A stretch of DNA of 64,000 nt, taken from contig CACMFN010000009.1 of assembly GCA_902612965.1 (NCBI GenBank), forward strand, positions 1 through 64,000, in the 5' to 3' direction. The stretch's first letter is position 1, and every line of letters starts with the position of its first letter. A model generated the notes under the pieces. The model searched no databases, was not told where the DNA came from, and saw nothing but the letters and a program-made list of their open reading frames with translations. Made by a program: the position numbers and the translations under genes. Origin of the DNA: an uncultured SAR116 cluster alpha proteobacterium (GTDB lineage: Bacteria; Pseudomonadota; Alphaproteobacteria; Puniceispirillales; GCA-002684695). Positions 33,560-42,838 of this stretch are shown here, piece by piece.

Positions 33560-34147
33560 ATGATCAAGCAACCAAAATTTTGGACCAATAAAAACTTTAT
33601 TTCAAATATTTTATTGCCTGTAAGTATAATTTTTTTACTTTTGAGCAAAATTAGAAATTTACTTCAGAAAAAATTAAAATCTAAATTATTTGTAATATGT
33701 ATTGGTAATATAACAATAGGAGGCACAGGCAAAACACCAACTGTAATGTTTTTTGCAGAACAGATAAAAAAATTAGATTTTAAACCAATAATATTATCAA
33801 AAGGATATGGTGGGAAATTAACTGGTCCTAAGAAAGTTATCACAAAGCATAAAACCTTTGATGTTGGCGATGAAGCTGTGATGCATTCATTATACAATGA
33901 AACATGGATATCAAAAAAACGCAGTAAAGCAATTAGAATGATTGAAAAACAAAGTTCTAACAAAAGTCTAATTCTAATGGATGACGGTTTGCAAAATAAT
34001 TCTATATATCAAGATCTAAAAATTTGTATTTTTGATGGAAGTATGGGATTAGGAAATAGTAGAATTTTGCCCTCAGGGCCTTTAAGAGAGAGTTTGATTT
34101 CAGGATTAAAAAAAAACAAATATAGCCATTATTATCGGAGAGGATAA
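33560..34147 (+). CDS. lpxK: Tetraacyldisaccharide 4'-kinase, N-terminal part (reading frame broken at A9)
   Basis: 'VICIGNITIGGTGKTPTVMFFAEQI', 'ILSKGYGGKLTGP', 'GDEAVMHSL', 'LILMDDGLQN', 'PLRESLISGLKK' then frameshifted tail NKYSHYYRRG*. Confidence 0.9.
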   Translation: MIKQPKFWTNKNFISNILLPVSIIFLLLSKIRNLLQKKLKSKLFVICIGNITIGGTGKTPTVMFFAEQIKKLDFKPIILSKGYGGKLTGPKKVITKHKTFDVGDEAVMHSLYNETWISKKRSKAIRMIEKQSSNKSLILMDDGLQNNSIYQDLKICIFDGSMGLGNSRILPSGPLRESLISGLKKNKYSHYYRRG

Positions 34148-34187
34148 AAATAACATTCAGCAAACAATTTTAAAAAATAGAGAGCAT

Positions 34188-34565
34188 GTGAATGTTTATA
34201 ATGGTGTTTTTGTTCCTGACAAAAATACAATACAAGAATTAAATAATAAAAAATTATATGCCTTTGCTGGAATTGGTATTCCGGATAAATTTTATGAGCT
34301 TTTAAAATCTTTTAATTTAAATTTAATTAAAACAAAAAGTTTTCCTGATCACTATAAATATAAGGAACATGACCTGCAAAAGCTTGTAAAAGAAAGTAAA
34401 GAACTAAAATTAAAATTAATCACAACTGAAAAAGATTTCATAAAAATAAAAGAAATTGTCCCAAATATAAGCAATCAAATTATACCATTAAAAATCAAAT
34501 TAAAGATTAATAATAAAGATCAACTAATAGAAAAAATTAAATCTGCAATTTATGAAAAAAATTAA
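34188..34565 (+). CDS. lpxK: Tetraacyldisaccharide 4'-kinase, C-terminal part (downstream of frameshift)
   Basis: 'KKLYAFAGIGIPDKFYELLKSF...FPDHYKYKEHDLQKL...LITTEKDFIKI' is LpxK C-terminus. The same frame reads upstream without stop to the A9 tract (KTNIAIIIGEDKNNIQQTILKNREHVNVYNG). Confidence 0.88.
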   Translation: MNVYNGVFVPDKNTIQELNNKKLYAFAGIGIPDKFYELLKSFNLNLIKTKSFPDHYKYKEHDLQKLVKESKELKLKLITTEKDFIKIKEIVPNISNQIIPLKIKLKINNKDQLIEKIKSAIYEKN

Positions 34566-35427
34566 TAGGATAATTGAGAAAATAATTTTTGAGCCTTTAC
34601 AAGGAATTTTTGCAATTTTCTTATACTATTTATTTGCATCCCTAAAACCAGAAACTGCCAGTTGGTTGGGAGGTCAGCTAGCACTAAAAATTTCTTTTCT
34701 CCTACCTCAAAATAAAAGGGCCAAAGATAACATAAAATTAATATTTCCACATTTACCAGAAATTAAAAGAAATAAAATACTCCGCGAGACTATTGAAAAC
34801 CTTGGTAGAAATGCAGGAGAGTATCCCCATTTAGGAAGAATTCAGGAATTCATAAAAGTTAGGGGTTTAAATAACCTACCCAAAAATGAAAAGCCCTTTA
34901 TATTGGTAGCCGCTCACCTTGCAAACTGGGAGTTAACGCCATATCCAGGCACTTTAGTCAATAGACCAGTTATGAGAGTTTATAGAAAATTAAATGCACC
35001 ACTAGCTGAATGGATATTGAGAAAAAAGAAGTCACCACTACCAGGTGAAGTTGTCCCCAAAGGAAATAAAGGAGCAATTAAAATGTTATCTGTGTTGAGG
35101 TCTAATGGAATTGTACTGCTACTTTCTGATCAGAGATTGAACACAGGTATCAAAATTAACTTTATGGGAAAACCAGCAAATACTCTAACTTCACCAGCTG
35201 TTATGTCATTAAAACTAGGTTGTCCAATTATACCTTTACAAATCAAAAGAAATAAAGGCCTTTCTTTTGATATAATAATTCATCCAGCGCTTGATTTAGC
35301 AAAATTTAGAGGTAACCATAAAACAAAAGTTGAAAATATAATGATTGATATAAATAATTTAATATCCTCTTGGATTAATCAAAATCCAGGACAATGGTTT
35401 TGGCACCACAGAAGATGGAAAGTTTAA
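34552..35427 (+). CDS. lpxL: Lipid A biosynthesis lauroyl/myristoyl acyltransferase
   Basis: 'FILVAAHLANWELTPYPG', 'LLLSDQRLNTGIKINFMGKPANT', 'PGQWFWHHRRWK'. Confidence 0.9.
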   Translation: MKKINRIIEKIIFEPLQGIFAIFLYYLFASLKPETASWLGGQLALKISFLLPQNKRAKDNIKLIFPHLPEIKRNKILRETIENLGRNAGEYPHLGRIQEFIKVRGLNNLPKNEKPFILVAAHLANWELTPYPGTLVNRPVMRVYRKLNAPLAEWILRKKKSPLPGEVVPKGNKGAIKMLSVLRSNGIVLLLSDQRLNTGIKINFMGKPANTLTSPAVMSLKLGCPIIPLQIKRNKGLSFDIIIHPALDLAKFRGNHKTKVENIMIDINNLISSWINQNPGQWFWHHRRWKV

Positions 35428-36905
35428 CCTTTATTATTTTTGTTTAAAATTAATGCTTCAGCAATACCATCAATAAACTTCAATTTTACTGATTTTTTTT
35501 GTATTAGTTTTTCTAATTTATTAACTTTTTTTCCATCATGATTTTCAACATACGCAAACCCCCTGTCAAAAATTTTTTTCAAGTTGGAGTTTTCTAATAG
35601 TCTTTCTAAATTTTTAAAACGCTGCTCTAAAATGGCTAAATTATTTTTTTTTGTTTTTCTTAGTGATAAGTAAAGTGACTTAGATTTATCAGATTTTGTT
35701 TCAATAAGTAAAAATAAGTTTTTTAAATTTATATTATTTATCGATTTAGTAAATTTAAGCTGATTAAAATTAATTTTATTATTTACAAAATTAGATGACT
35801 TATAGAAATAGTTTACAACTTTACTCTCAATCTTATTAAATAATTCTTCTGGGACACCTAATAGAGACTTTAAATTTAAAAAGTTTAAATTTTTCTCAGA
35901 AATATGTTTTTCAACTAAATTTCCTAGTTCAATAGTTTTTATATCCAACCTTTGACTGGGTGATAAAAGAAAATTTTCAATTTTATCAAAAAATTTTTTT
36001 TGAAATAATGTCTTCTTATTATTTTCATTAATAATATGAAGTATAGAATTTTTAATTCTACTTTTTATAATTTTTATTTTAGATAGTATATCTGCCTTAT
36101 TAGGGGTTACAATAACAGCAGCTTTTGTAGGTGTCGGTGCCCTAATATCGGAAACCATATCAATCAAAGTTGTATCTGTTTCATGTCCAATAGCTGAAAC
36201 AATTGGTAATTTACTTTTAAAAACTTTTTCAATTAAAATTTCTTCATTAAATGCCCATAAATCCTCAACACTGCCTCCTCCTCGAGCAATTATCAATAAA
36301 TCTGGTTTTTTTCTTGGGTCATGTATATTGTTAAAATAATCAATAGAAGCTGAAATTTTTTCTGCAGATTTCAAGCCTTGAACGGGAACTGAATAGATAA
36401 TAATCTTACACGGCCACCTCCCTCTAAAAGTTTCAAGTATGTCTTCAATAACTGATCCTTGTAAACTTGTGATAACACCCACGCAAGTAGGATAAAGTGG
36501 TAATTTTTTTTTTATTTCATCATTAAAGTACCCTTTCTCAAAAAAATATTTTTTTCTTTCTTCCAATTTTTTTAGGAGTGCTCCCTCTCCAGCGTGCTCT
36601 ATTTTTGAAATATTAATTTGATATGAAGATCTTCCTGGGTATGTTGTTAGTTTACCCGTACAAATAACTTCCAAACCTTCTTCAGGTTTTATACCAATGT
36701 TGGTGGTTGTCCATTTCCATACTGTTGCATTGATTATCGATGAATCATCCTTGAGAGAAAAATAAATATGCCCAGATGAAGGGAAGCTTGGCTTTGAAAT
36801 TTCTCCTCTAATACGGACGTATTCAAAAGAATTTTCAATTGTATTTTTAATTGCCTGTGAAAGTTCTTTAATATTCCAAATTTTCGAATTAATATTTTCA
36901 ATCAT
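35424..36905 (-). CDS. xseA: Exodeoxyribonuclease VII large subunit
   Basis: 'VRIRGEISKPSFPSSGHIYFSLKDDSSII', 'LIIARGGGSVEDLWAFNEE', 'IVSAIGHETDTTLIDMVSDIRAPTPTKAA'. Confidence 0.97.
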   Translation of the reverse strand: MIENINSKIWNIKELSQAIKNTIENSFEYVRIRGEISKPSFPSSGHIYFSLKDDSSIINATVWKWTTTNIGIKPEEGLEVICTGKLTTYPGRSSYQINISKIEHAGEGALLKKLEERKKYFFEKGYFNDEIKKKLPLYPTCVGVITSLQGSVIEDILETFRGRWPCKIIIYSVPVQGLKSAEKISASIDYFNNIHDPRKKPDLLIIARGGGSVEDLWAFNEEILIEKVFKSKLPIVSAIGHETDTTLIDMVSDIRAPTPTKAAVIVTPNKADILSKIKIIKSRIKNSILHIINENNKKTLFQKKFFDKIENFLLSPSQRLDIKTIELGNLVEKHISEKNLNFLNLKSLLGVPEELFNKIESKVVNYFYKSSNFVNNKINFNQLKFTKSINNINLKNLFLLIETKSDKSKSLYLSLRKTKKNNLAILEQRFKNLERLLENSNLKKIFDRGFAYVENHDGKKVNKLEKLIQKKSVKLKFIDGIAEALILNKNNKG

Positions 36906-36991
36906 ATTATGTCAAAATATAAGTTTTATTATTGGTATTTAGAGTATAATAGAATATTTAAATTTTTAATGAACAAAATAAATTCAATATA

Positions 36992-38251
36992 ATGAGAGTA
37001 TTATTAATAGGAAGTGGGGGGCGTGAAAATGCCATTGCTTGGTCAGTTTACGCTTCACCACTTTTAGAAAAACTCTATTGCATGCCTGGGAATCCTGGCA
37101 TTAAAGAATTTGCAGTATGTATAGATGTTAATATTAAAAATTATGAAAAAATATATGATATTATTCAAAAATATGAAATTGATATTGTGGTAATAGGACC
37201 AGAAGCTCCATTAGTTGATGGTTTGACTGATTTTTTAGAAAAAAAACAGGTGAAAGTTTTTGGTCCAAGTTCTTATGCTGCTCAACTTGAGGGAAGCAAA
37301 GTTTTTGCAAGACTGTTTTGTGAAAGGTATTCTATTCCTCAACCAGACTTTAAATTTTATTCTAATCCAGAAATTGCAATTAATGACTTGAAGTCCAGTA
37401 ATTCAAAAAATGGATATGTTATAAAAGCAGATGGTTTGGCTTCTGGAAAAGGAGTGCTCGTTACAGAAAAAATTGAAGAGGCAATTTCATTTGTTGATGA
37501 TTTATATAATAAAGAAATATTTGGACACTCTGGGAAGCAATTTTTAATTGAAGAAAAATTATTTGGCACTGAAGCCTCAATATTTACATTAATAGATGGT
37601 AAAAATTATGTATTTTTGTCTACAGCACAGGATTATAAGAGAGTTTTTGAAAATAATTTAGGACCTAATACAGGTGGAATGGGCGCAATATCTCCCTCAC
37701 CATTGGTAGATGAAAAAGTTTTAGAAAAAATTGAAAATGAAATTATCATTCCTGTAATTAATGGAATGGATCAAGAAGGAAAACCTTTTAAAGGTGTCTT
37801 ATACACGGGCGTAATGCTAACAGATAATGGACCTAAAGTTATAGAATTTAATGTTCGTTTGGGAGATCCTGAGGCTCAGGTTATATTGCCTAGATTAAAA
37901 TCCGATTTTCTAACAGCTATTTTAGCAACAATTGATGGAGGTTTAAAACATCTTAACCTTAGATGGCATGAAGAAATAGCATTAAATGTTGTATTAACTT
38001 CAAGTGGATATCCGGGTAATTTCATAAAAGGTAATAGAATTACAGGATTAAATAAAATTAGTAACAATTCACTAATATTTCATTCGGGGACTAAAAGTGA
38101 TAAATTGGGAAATTTACTTACAAACTCTGGTAGAGTATTATCTTTAACATCTTTAGCCAAAAATATAGATGAGGCTAGAAAAAAAGTTTATGGGGATATA
38201 AAAAAAATAAAATTTGATAAGGCTTTTTATCGAAAAGATATTGGGCTTTAA
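36992..38251 (+). CDS. purD: Phosphoribosylamine-glycine ligase
   Basis: 'MRVLLIGSGGRENAIAW', 'KADGLASGKGVLV', 'NTGGMGAISPSPLV', 'EFNVRLGDPEAQVILPRL'. Confidence 0.97.
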   Translation: MRVLLIGSGGRENAIAWSVYASPLLEKLYCMPGNPGIKEFAVCIDVNIKNYEKIYDIIQKYEIDIVVIGPEAPLVDGLTDFLEKKQVKVFGPSSYAAQLEGSKVFARLFCERYSIPQPDFKFYSNPEIAINDLKSSNSKNGYVIKADGLASGKGVLVTEKIEEAISFVDDLYNKEIFGHSGKQFLIEEKLFGTEASIFTLIDGKNYVFLSTAQDYKRVFENNLGPNTGGMGAISPSPLVDEKVLEKIENEIIIPVINGMDQEGKPFKGVLYTGVMLTDNGPKVIEFNVRLGDPEAQVILPRLKSDFLTAILATIDGGLKHLNLRWHEEIALNVVLTSSGYPGNFIKGNRITGLNKISNNSLIFHSGTKSDKLGNLLTNSGRVLSLTSLAKNIDEARKKVYGDIKKIKFDKAFYRKDIGL

Positions 38252-38254
38252 TCT

Positions 38255-38725
38255 TTATTTTCTTTTTAATCTAAAAAAGTTTTTTAACAAATCACTGCAT
38301 TCAGTAGCCCTAATACCATCATAAATTTCAGGTTTATGGTTGCAAAATTTTTGGTTAAAAATTTTTACTCCATTATTTATGGCCCCATTTTTGTCGTCCT
38401 CACATCCAAAAAAAAGTTTACTTATTTTTGAATATTGAATTGCTGCGGCACACATTGGACAGGGTTCTAAGGTTACATATAAACTACAACCAATTAGATA
38501 TTTATTTTTCAAAATAATAGTCGCTTTTTTAATCGCTAAAATTTCTGCATGAGCTGTTGGATCTTGTTTTGATTCAACAAGATTATATGCCTTAGCTAAA
38601 ATATCACCATTAATATCTGTGACCACTGCCCCTACTGGTACTTCATTTTTATTAAAAGCCTTTTTAGCTTCCATGAAAGCAATATTCATGGGGTCAGATA
38701 GATTGTTTATCGTTGTCTTCTTCAT
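38255..38725 (-). CDS. tadA: tRNA adenosine(34) deaminase
   Basis: 'VPVGAVVTD', 'DPTAHAEILAIKKA', 'LYVTLEPCPMCAAAIQYSKI'. Confidence 0.93.
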   Translation of the reverse strand: MKKTTINNLSDPMNIAFMEAKKAFNKNEVPVGAVVTDINGDILAKAYNLVESKQDPTAHAEILAIKKATIILKNKYLIGCSLYVTLEPCPMCAAAIQYSKISKLFFGCEDDKNGAINNGVKIFNQKFCNHKPEIYDGIRATECSDLLKNFFRLKRK

Positions 38726-38776
38726 TTTTAGAGTTTAATTTACTTATTAAACAAATGACATAAATTTCCATAAATT

Positions 38777-39532
38777 ATGAATAATAGTAAGTTAAAACAA
38801 CCTCCAGAATGTGAAAGAATAGCAAAAAAATTATCTAGGGCAGGTGTTTGTTCACGCAGGCAAGCAGAAAAGTTTATTTTTGAAGGAAGAATAAAAGTTA
38901 ATGGATTGACTATAACAACACCCGCAACCAAAGTTTCTATAGATGATATAATTTTATTTGATAATAAAAAAATACCTGAGCCTTCTATTACGAGAATTTG
39001 GCGATTTCATAAACCGAAAGGCTGTCTTGTAACTCACAAAGATCCTGAAGGTAGAACAACAATATTTGATATTTTACCCAAATCTCTTCCAAGAGTGATG
39101 AGTGTTGGAAGATTAGATTATGATTCCGAAGGACTAATACTTTTGACAAATAATGGTGAAACTTCAAGAAAACTTGAATTACCATCAACTGGCTGGCTAA
39201 GAAAATATAAAGTAAGAGTTCATGGTTTTGTTGATAACAAAAAATTAGATAAATTGAAAAATGGTTTAAAATTAGACAGTTTTAGCACTGGACCAATAGA
39301 TGCGAATTTAGAAATTCAAAAAGGGACTAATGCTTGGGTATCGATTGGTCTAAGGGAAGGGAAAAATAGAGAAGTTAGAAGAATAATGGATTATTTAGGT
39401 TATCCAGTAAATAGGTTGATTAGAATTTCCTATGGGCCTTTTCAGTTAGGAAACCTTCAAAAAGGGGAAACAGCTGAAATTAATAAAGATGTTATTAGTA
39501 ATCAACTAGGTTTGATGAATAAATTAAAATGA
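38777..39532 (+). CDS. 23S rRNA pseudouridine synthase (RluB family)
   Basis: S4 domain 'RIAKKLSRAGVCSRRQAEKFIFEGRIKVNG', 'VGRLDYDSEGLILLTNNGE', 'GKNREVRRIMDYLG'. Confidence 0.93.
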   Translation: MNNSKLKQPPECERIAKKLSRAGVCSRRQAEKFIFEGRIKVNGLTITTPATKVSIDDIILFDNKKIPEPSITRIWRFHKPKGCLVTHKDPEGRTTIFDILPKSLPRVMSVGRLDYDSEGLILLTNNGETSRKLELPSTGWLRKYKVRVHGFVDNKKLDKLKNGLKLDSFSTGPIDANLEIQKGTNAWVSIGLREGKNREVRRIMDYLGYPVNRLIRISYGPFQLGNLQKGETAEINKDVISNQLGLMNKLK

Positions 39533-40098
39533 GAATTATTGCTGGTAAATATAAAAGAAGAAAATTATTTACCCCAAAAGGAATACAAACAAGGCCTTCA
39601 ACAGACCGGCTTAGAGAAACATTAATGGCAATATTAGAAGGTGGAAGATTTGGGTTTCCATTAAATTCTAATTTAATCATCGATGTCTTCGCTGGCACAG
39701 GAGCTCTTGGAATAGAAGCTGCTTCGAGAGGGCATCCAAATAAAGTTATTTTCATTGAAAAAAACTCAAGTGCAGTCAAGATTATCGAAGAGAATATAAA
39801 AATAACAAAATCTAATGAATTATTTGAAATTTTGAATATTGATTTATCCCAAATAACAACATGGAAATTTGAAAAGGCTGGTTTAGTATTTTTAGATCCA
39901 CCTTATTTTTCAGATTTTGTAGAAAAGGCCTTAATAAAACTAAAAGAAATTGATGCTATACTGCCAGATGCTATTATTGTTGCAGAGGTCTCAATACGTG
40001 AAAAAAGTAAATTTATTAAAAATTTCAGAATTTTATTTTCAAAGAAGTTAGGAAAATCAATGATAAATTTCTATAAGTATTCACCTTCTTTTGAATAA
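39529..40098 (+). CDS. rsmD: 16S rRNA (guanine(966)-N(2))-methyltransferase
   Basis: 'MRIIAGKYKRRKLFTPKGIQTRPSTDRLRETLM', 'DVFAGTGALGIEAASRG', 'VFLDPPY'. Confidence 0.95.
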   Translation: MRIIAGKYKRRKLFTPKGIQTRPSTDRLRETLMAILEGGRFGFPLNSNLIIDVFAGTGALGIEAASRGHPNKVIFIEKNSSAVKIIEENIKITKSNELFEILNIDLSQITTWKFEKAGLVFLDPPYFSDFVEKALIKLKEIDAILPDAIIVAEVSIREKSKFIKNFRILFSKKLGKSMINFYKYSPSFE

Positions 40099-41865
40099 CT
40101 TCTCAATGTCATTTAATGATAATTTTATAGATGTTGGGCGTCCATGATTACATTGGTTGGAATTTGGTGTAATCTCCATCTTTCTTAAGAGGGCATTCAT
40201 TTCTTCAATTGATAAAATTCTTCCAGACCTTACCGAACCATAACAAGCAGTTGTTGAAATTATTGAATCAATTTTCTCATCAATACTTATCTGAGATCCA
40301 AGTTCAAATAATTCTTGAGCTACATCTCCAATTAGTTCTTGAATATTAGAATTTGTTAATATCTCAGGAATAGCTCTTACTAAGACCGCATCATCACCAA
40401 AAACTTCTATTTCAAAACCAATAGTTTTTAATGTGTCTATTTCATTTAAAATAAGATCTAATTGCAAAGCAGGTAATTTTACTATTTCTGGAATTAATAA
40501 TAATTGTGAACATATTTTATTTTTATTTTTTTGATATAAAATTTCTTCCTTAACTATTCTTTCATGTGCTGCATGTTGATCTACGACTATTATTCCATCA
40601 GTAGTTTCAGATATTATATAATTTTTTAAATACTGAGCTCTAGCGGCACCAAGGGGATAATCCAACTTTTGATCAGAAAATGTTTGTTCATTTGATTTTG
40701 CAGAAGGTTCTATACTAAATGTATTAAAAGAATTTTCTTTGGCAAATGATGAGATTTTATTGGGAAGCTCATTTTGATTGATCTCATTAGAATTATCATC
40801 TTTTAATAATTCACTAGTGCTTTTATTTTCAATTTTGGAATAAATTGGCTCATTCAATTTAGAAATCTCTGATTTAATAGAGGAAACATATATACTTGTC
40901 ACCTCTCTTTCATTATCAAACCTTACTTCAGCTTTAGATGGATGAACATTTACATCTACTTTGAGCGGTGATAATTCAAGAAATAAAATTAAATAAGGAA
41001 ACCTGCCTTTCGGAATTGTCTCTGAATATGCTGCTTTTATAGAGCCCAAAATTCTTTTATCTTTAATTGAACGATTATTTACATATAAAAATTGGTAATA
41101 TGATGTTGAACTATTTAACGTAGGGAACCCAATTTTTCCTTTCAGATTATAACCATATTTCTTATAATTTATATCTAAAGAATTCGATATAAATTGCTCG
41201 CCGAAAGAGGCAGACAATCTATCCAAATTTATTTCATTTCCATTTTTTTCTATTTTAAAATCAAAAACCTTTCTCCCATCAATATTTAATTGAAATTCAA
41301 TATTTGGATGAGACAAAGCCATTTTTAAAAAAACATCTTTACAATGTGAAGTTTCTATTCTGTTGGATTTTAAAAATTTAAGTCTCGCAGGTGTTCTCTC
41401 AAAAAGAGAGGAGACTTCAACTAAAGTCCCTCTTTGAATGTTTGAAGGTTTCTGGGCTTTTAAGTCCCCCCCTTCAATTTCAAGGCACGAAGCATATTTT
41501 TGATCATTTTTTTTACTAGTGATTCTCATATTAGATATTGAAGCTATAGTGGGCAAAGCCTCACCCCTAAAGCCAAAGTCCTTAATATCTCTCAAATTAT
41601 TATTATTAAGCTTTGATGTTGCATGCCTTGTTACAGCTATTGGAAGCTCGTCTTCATAAATTCCATGGCCATTATCTTTAACTGTGATTAAATGAACACC
41701 ACCATCACGAATAAAAACCTCTATTTTTGTTGCTTTAGCATCAATAGAGTTTTCAATAAGTTCTTTTACAATATTTGCAGGACGTTCAATTACTTCCCCG
41801 GCAGCAATCTGATTTATAAGATCATCAGGTAGAATTCTTATCGGCATTTTATTCCCCAATACCAA
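40081..41865 (-). CDS. mutL: DNA mismatch repair protein MutL
   Basis: 'QIAAGEVIERPANIVKELIENSIDAKAT', 'GFRGEALPTIASISN', 'VDQHAAHERI', 'ACYGSVRSGRILS'. Confidence 0.97.
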   Translation of the reverse strand: MVLGNKMPIRILPDDLINQIAAGEVIERPANIVKELIENSIDAKATKIEVFIRDGGVHLITVKDNGHGIYEDELPIAVTRHATSKLNNNNLRDIKDFGFRGEALPTIASISNMRITSKKNDQKYASCLEIEGGDLKAQKPSNIQRGTLVEVSSLFERTPARLKFLKSNRIETSHCKDVFLKMALSHPNIEFQLNIDGRKVFDFKIEKNGNEINLDRLSASFGEQFISNSLDINYKKYGYNLKGKIGFPTLNSSTSYYQFLYVNNRSIKDKRILGSIKAAYSETIPKGRFPYLILFLELSPLKVDVNVHPSKAEVRFDNEREVTSIYVSSIKSEISKLNEPIYSKIENKSTSELLKDDNSNEINQNELPNKISSFAKENSFNTFSIEPSAKSNEQTFSDQKLDYPLGAARAQYLKNYIISETTDGIIVVDQHAAHERIVKEEILYQKNKNKICSQLLLIPEIVKLPALQLDLILNEIDTLKTIGFEIEVFGDDAVLVRAIPEILTNSNIQELIGDVAQELFELGSQISIDEKIDSIISTTACYGSVRSGRILSIEEMNALLRKMEITPNSNQCNHGRPTSIKLSLNDIEKLFKRR

Positions 41866-41870
41866 ATAAA

Positions 41871-42335
41871 TTATTGAAGTTTTTCTATTCTTTCTTTTTC
41901 TTTTTCTGGATCAAGAAGAGGGCCTATTTTAGGCTGCTTATCTGAACCAAAAAGAATATCAATCCCTGCCCTGCTTTTTATTTGCAGTTCGTATGTTTCT
42001 TGATCAATTATTTCTCTTATATTTGGTACTATGCTATTAAACTGAAAAAATTGAGCTAAGTCACTATCTATCTCATCAAGTTCAAGCCTTCGCTCAACAC
42101 CAAAAAGTAAAGAAATCTCGTCTTTTGCTTTTGAACCAGTTTTTAAGGTTACGTCCATTTCAGATTTAAGATCAAATTTAGGCGGCATTTCCAGTTTATT
42201 TTTCTCAACGATAGAAAATTCATCAAGTTTAATCTTTTCTGATCCAATAGCTTGACGAAAATTTGTACAACCAAAATTTGTTAATGCAATTAGCATGAAA
42301 AATATAATTATTTTATTTTTAACATTATAAAACAT
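41871..42335 (-). CDS. DUF3035-like putative lipoprotein
   Basis: Lipobox-like 'ALTNFGC', 'SIVEKNKLEMPPKFDL'; located between lspA and mutL as in alphaproteobacteria. Confidence 0.72.
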   Translation of the reverse strand: MFYNVKNKIIIFFMLIALTNFGCTNFRQAIGSEKIKLDEFSIVEKNKLEMPPKFDLKSEMDVTLKTGSKAKDEISLLFGVERRLELDEIDSDLAQFFQFNSIVPNIREIIDQETYELQIKSRAGIDILFGSDKQPKIGPLLDPEKEKERIEKLQ

Positions 42336-42346
42336 GGATGTTAAAA

Positions 42347-42832
42347 TTAATCTTTCTTTTTAAAACTTGCAAATAATAACGTGACTACACCTAATGAGAT
42401 AAATGTATCAGCAAAGTTAAATGTTGGAAAATGAATTCCATACGAATGAAAATCAATAAAGTCTATTACTCTTCCATGGATGATCCTATCAAGTGCATTT
42501 CCTAAAGCACCACCAGAAATTAAACCTGCACCTACTCTTTCTAAGCTGTTCCAATTTGATGCAAATATAGGAATAGACATACCAAACCCTAATCCAATTA
42601 AAGTAAAAATTAATCGCCCAAACTCACCACTTTGATCAAACATACCAAAAGAAATTCCACTATTCCAAACAGGAACCAAATTTAAAAATGGAAAAATTTT
42701 TATTATTCTAAACTCAATAAAAAGATTCACATAAATCAGGTACTTAAAAATTTGGTCTATTAATAAAACAGAGAATGGGATGAAGAAAATTGAGAGTTTT
42801 AAATTACTTTTAATCAGTTTATAAAAGTTCAT
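42347..42832 (-). CDS. lspA: Signal peptidase II
   Basis: 'LLIDQIFKY', 'PVWNSGISFGMF', 'GGALGNALDRIIHGRVIDFIDFH', 'FPTFNFADTFISLGV'. Confidence 0.95.
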   Translation of the reverse strand: MNFYKLIKSNLKLSIFFIPFSVLLIDQIFKYLIYVNLFIEFRIIKIFPFLNLVPVWNSGISFGMFDQSGEFGRLIFTLIGLGFGMSIPIFASNWNSLERVGAGLISGGALGNALDRIIHGRVIDFIDFHSYGIHFPTFNFADTFISLGVVTLLFASFKKKD

Positions 42833-42838
42833 CTGTAA

